Origin: Neglectibacter sp. X58 | GTDB taxonomy: Bacteria; Bacillota; Clostridia; Oscillospirales; Acutalibacteraceae | NCBI RefSeq assembly: GCF_009936035.1 | Contig: NZ_QWEO01000023.1 | Coordinates: forward strand, 1-41,050 | Length of the DNA: 41,050 nucleotides | Direction: 5' to 3' | Shown: positions 40,065 to 41,050 of the stretch, piece after piece | How the letters are laid out: every line of letters begins with the position of its first letter | How positions within the stretch are numbered: the first letter of the stretch is position 1 | Notes under the pieces: model-generated | Database searches by the model: none | What the model saw: the letters and a program-made list of their open reading frames with translations, nothing else | Told to the model about the DNA's origin: nothing | Translations under genes and position numbers: made by a program

Positions 40065-40820
40065 ATGGCACAGGGAGTTGTATATCGGTATGACGGCAGC
40101 TTTTCAGGCTTTTTGTGCTGCGTGGCCCAGTGCTTTTTCGACAAAGCCCTGCCTTTGGGAATCGAGCCTCTGGACGAGCCACAGGCCACCCTGTTCCCGG
40201 TGCGGGAAATCGTGACGGAGGAGGCCCTTGCGGACAGGGTGGCCCGCTCCGTCCCCCAAAAGATTTCCCCAGAGGTGTGGGACATGGCACGCCGGGGGTT
40301 CCTCACCTGTATGGAGGAAAAGGAAATGCGCCTGCTGCGCTTTTTGCTTTTGGGCTACAAGGAGGGGGGCAGGGCTGCCCGGCTGGCTGTCAACAGCGAT
40401 GTGGACGCTGTGAACAAGGCCCTGCTCTACCTGAAAAACGAGGCCCATTACCACGTGGAGTTCCTCCGCTTCGCGGATTACGGGGACTTCCTGGGGGCCA
40501 CCATCACCCCCAACAACACGGTGCTGCCCCTGATTGCCCCCCATTTCTGTGAGCGCTTTAACACAGAAAATTTTATGATTTACGAAAAGACCCACCAGTT
40601 CGGCTTTTTCCACAGGCGGGGAGGCCAGCGCGGTTTTTTCCAGGCCGACCGTATCGACTTCCCGGCCCACACCCCGGAGGAAGAATGCTTCCAGGCGCTG
40701 TGGAAGCGGTATTATGACACTGCCGCTGTGGAGGGGCGCATTAACCCCAAGCTGCGCCGGGGCAACATGCCCATGCGGTACTGGCAGAATATGACAGAGT
40801 TCCAGCGGGCGGAAAAATGA
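40065..40820 (+). CDS. DUF4130-family probable DNA metabolism protein
   Basis: This 251-residue protein matches the TIGR03915/DUF4130 type. The N-terminal Y-R-Y-D-G-S-F-S-G-F-L-C-C and the C-terminal R-R-G-N-M-P-M-R-Y-W-Q-N-M-T-E-F are characteristic. The middle has F-A-D-Y-G-D-F-L-G-A-T-I-T-P-N-N. In other bacteria the same domain is fused to a uracil-DNA-glycosylase-like domain, which links it to base repair; here it stands alone. AAAGGAGGG precedes ATG 40065. It is the last gene of the dinB operon. No catalytic residues can be assigned with confidence. Confidence 0.85.
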   Translation: MAQGVVYRYDGSFSGFLCCVAQCFFDKALPLGIEPLDEPQATLFPVREIVTEEALADRVARSVPQKISPEVWDMARRGFLTCMEEKEMRLLRFLLLGYKEGGRAARLAVNSDVDAVNKALLYLKNEAHYHVEFLRFADYGDFLGATITPNNTVLPLIAPHFCERFNTENFMIYEKTHQFGFFHRRGGQRGFFQADRIDFPAHTPEEECFQALWKRYYDTAAVEGRINPKLRRGNMPMRYWQNMTEFQRAEK

Positions 40821-40887
40821 AGGATGAGGCAGGGAAACTTGCAAAACAGGTTGTGAACAAACTGTGAATAATGGGAATTTCCGTATA

Positions 40888-40923
40888 AAAAACCCCTGGT
40901 TTTTGGGAAAAACCGGGGGTTTT
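40888..40923 (+). terminator. rho-independent terminator of the dinB operon
   Basis: AAAACCCCTGGTTTTT pairs with AAAAACCGGGGGTTTT around a GGG loop. The descending arm ends in T residues. Confidence 0.88.
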
Positions 40924-40973
40924 GTAAACTATTTGTAATCTTTTTACTGTTTTGTCATTTTTATCCCCCTGCC

Positions 40974-41050
40974 TAGATAGTGTCTACACGAATTAAGTGC
41001 GGATAGCAGCCCAAATAGCGATACAACGGACGTGTACCGCGGCGATAAAA
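40974..41050 (-). mobile_element. 3' end of an insertion sequence entering from the right edge
   Basis: The inverted repeat TAGATAGTGTCTACAC (40974-40989) is the same 16 bases as at the left window end, in opposite orientation. Immediately inside, a minus-strand open frame ends at TAA 40993-40995 with residues IAIWAAIRT, a plausible transposase C-terminus but unidentifiable at this length. With the left copy's gene also on the minus strand, the two look like direct copies of one element. Confidence 0.5.

Noticed and set aside
1-41050. Whole window as a composite transposon between the two IS ends
   Set aside because: The content is conserved housekeeping, sporulation and division genes. Flanking IS copies, or assembly breaks at them, are a simpler explanation.
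1-41050. tRNA, rRNA and other known structural RNA genes
   Set aside because: No cloverleaf with tRNA consensus (GGTTCGAATCC type) or rRNA-like sequence was seen on either strand.

Overview
The window looks like chromosome of a GC-rich, endospore-forming member of the Clostridia (Oscillospiraceae/Ruminococcaceae type). The evidence is a complete eight-gene spoIIIA operon, a sepF/ylmH/divIVA division cluster, a meso-diaminopimelate dehydrogenase, strong AGGAGG-type ribosome sites, frequent GTG and TTG starts, and GC-biased third codon positions. Almost everything is core genome. Mobile DNA is confined to the two window ends and two decayed patches (about 6.26-6.67 kb and 11.73-12.15 kb). Both ends carry the same 16-bp terminal inverted repeat facing inward. 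The window is therefore probably the stretch between two insertion-sequence copies, perhaps a whole contig broken at a repeat.

Layout. 1-300: IS end and a decayed fragment resembling the McrC restriction subunit. 0.4-6.2 kb (+): PHP phosphatase, Lrp-type regulator with aminotransferase, DUF362/ferredoxin protein, ispE, ddh. 6.26-6.67 kb: broken IS200/IS605 relic. 6.7-10.9 kb (-): xylulokinase and a Ca2+-type P-ATPase. 11.1-11.7 kb (+): PAP2 phosphatase. 12.2-22.6 kb (+): miaB, small genes, ylbF-like gene, mutS, a methyltransferase/HD/GNAT trio, mutL, miaA. 22.6-28.8 kb (+): HlyD-like protein, yggS, sepF, ylmH-like gene, divIVA, lspA, rluD-like gene and a small membrane protein. 29.0-34.0 kb (-): spoIIIAH back to spoIIIAA. 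34.2-37.1 kb (-): Nudix hydrolase, lipoprotein, galM and a ROK glucokinase. 37.3-40.9 kb (+): dinB, a putative DNA-repair radical SAM protein and its DUF4130 partner.

How the genes work together. Mismatch repair (mutS, mutL) is interleaved with the two tRNA A37 modification genes (miaB, miaA). The spoIIIA products form the mother-cell ATPase and channel that feeds the forespore. GalM and glucokinase interconvert sugar anomers and then phosphorylate glucose.

The most interesting unit is the last one. A near-consensus LexA-type box sits in the spacer of a good promoter ahead of dinB. dinB is followed by the radical SAM/DUF4130 pair and one terminator, which predicts an SOS-controlled DNA lesion-processing operon whose radical SAM chemistry is unknown. 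A cloverleaf-like palindromic element lies between dinB and the radical SAM gene. A second multi-branched element follows mutS, and a different palindromic repeat family occurs twice (1296-1346 and 34061-34110).
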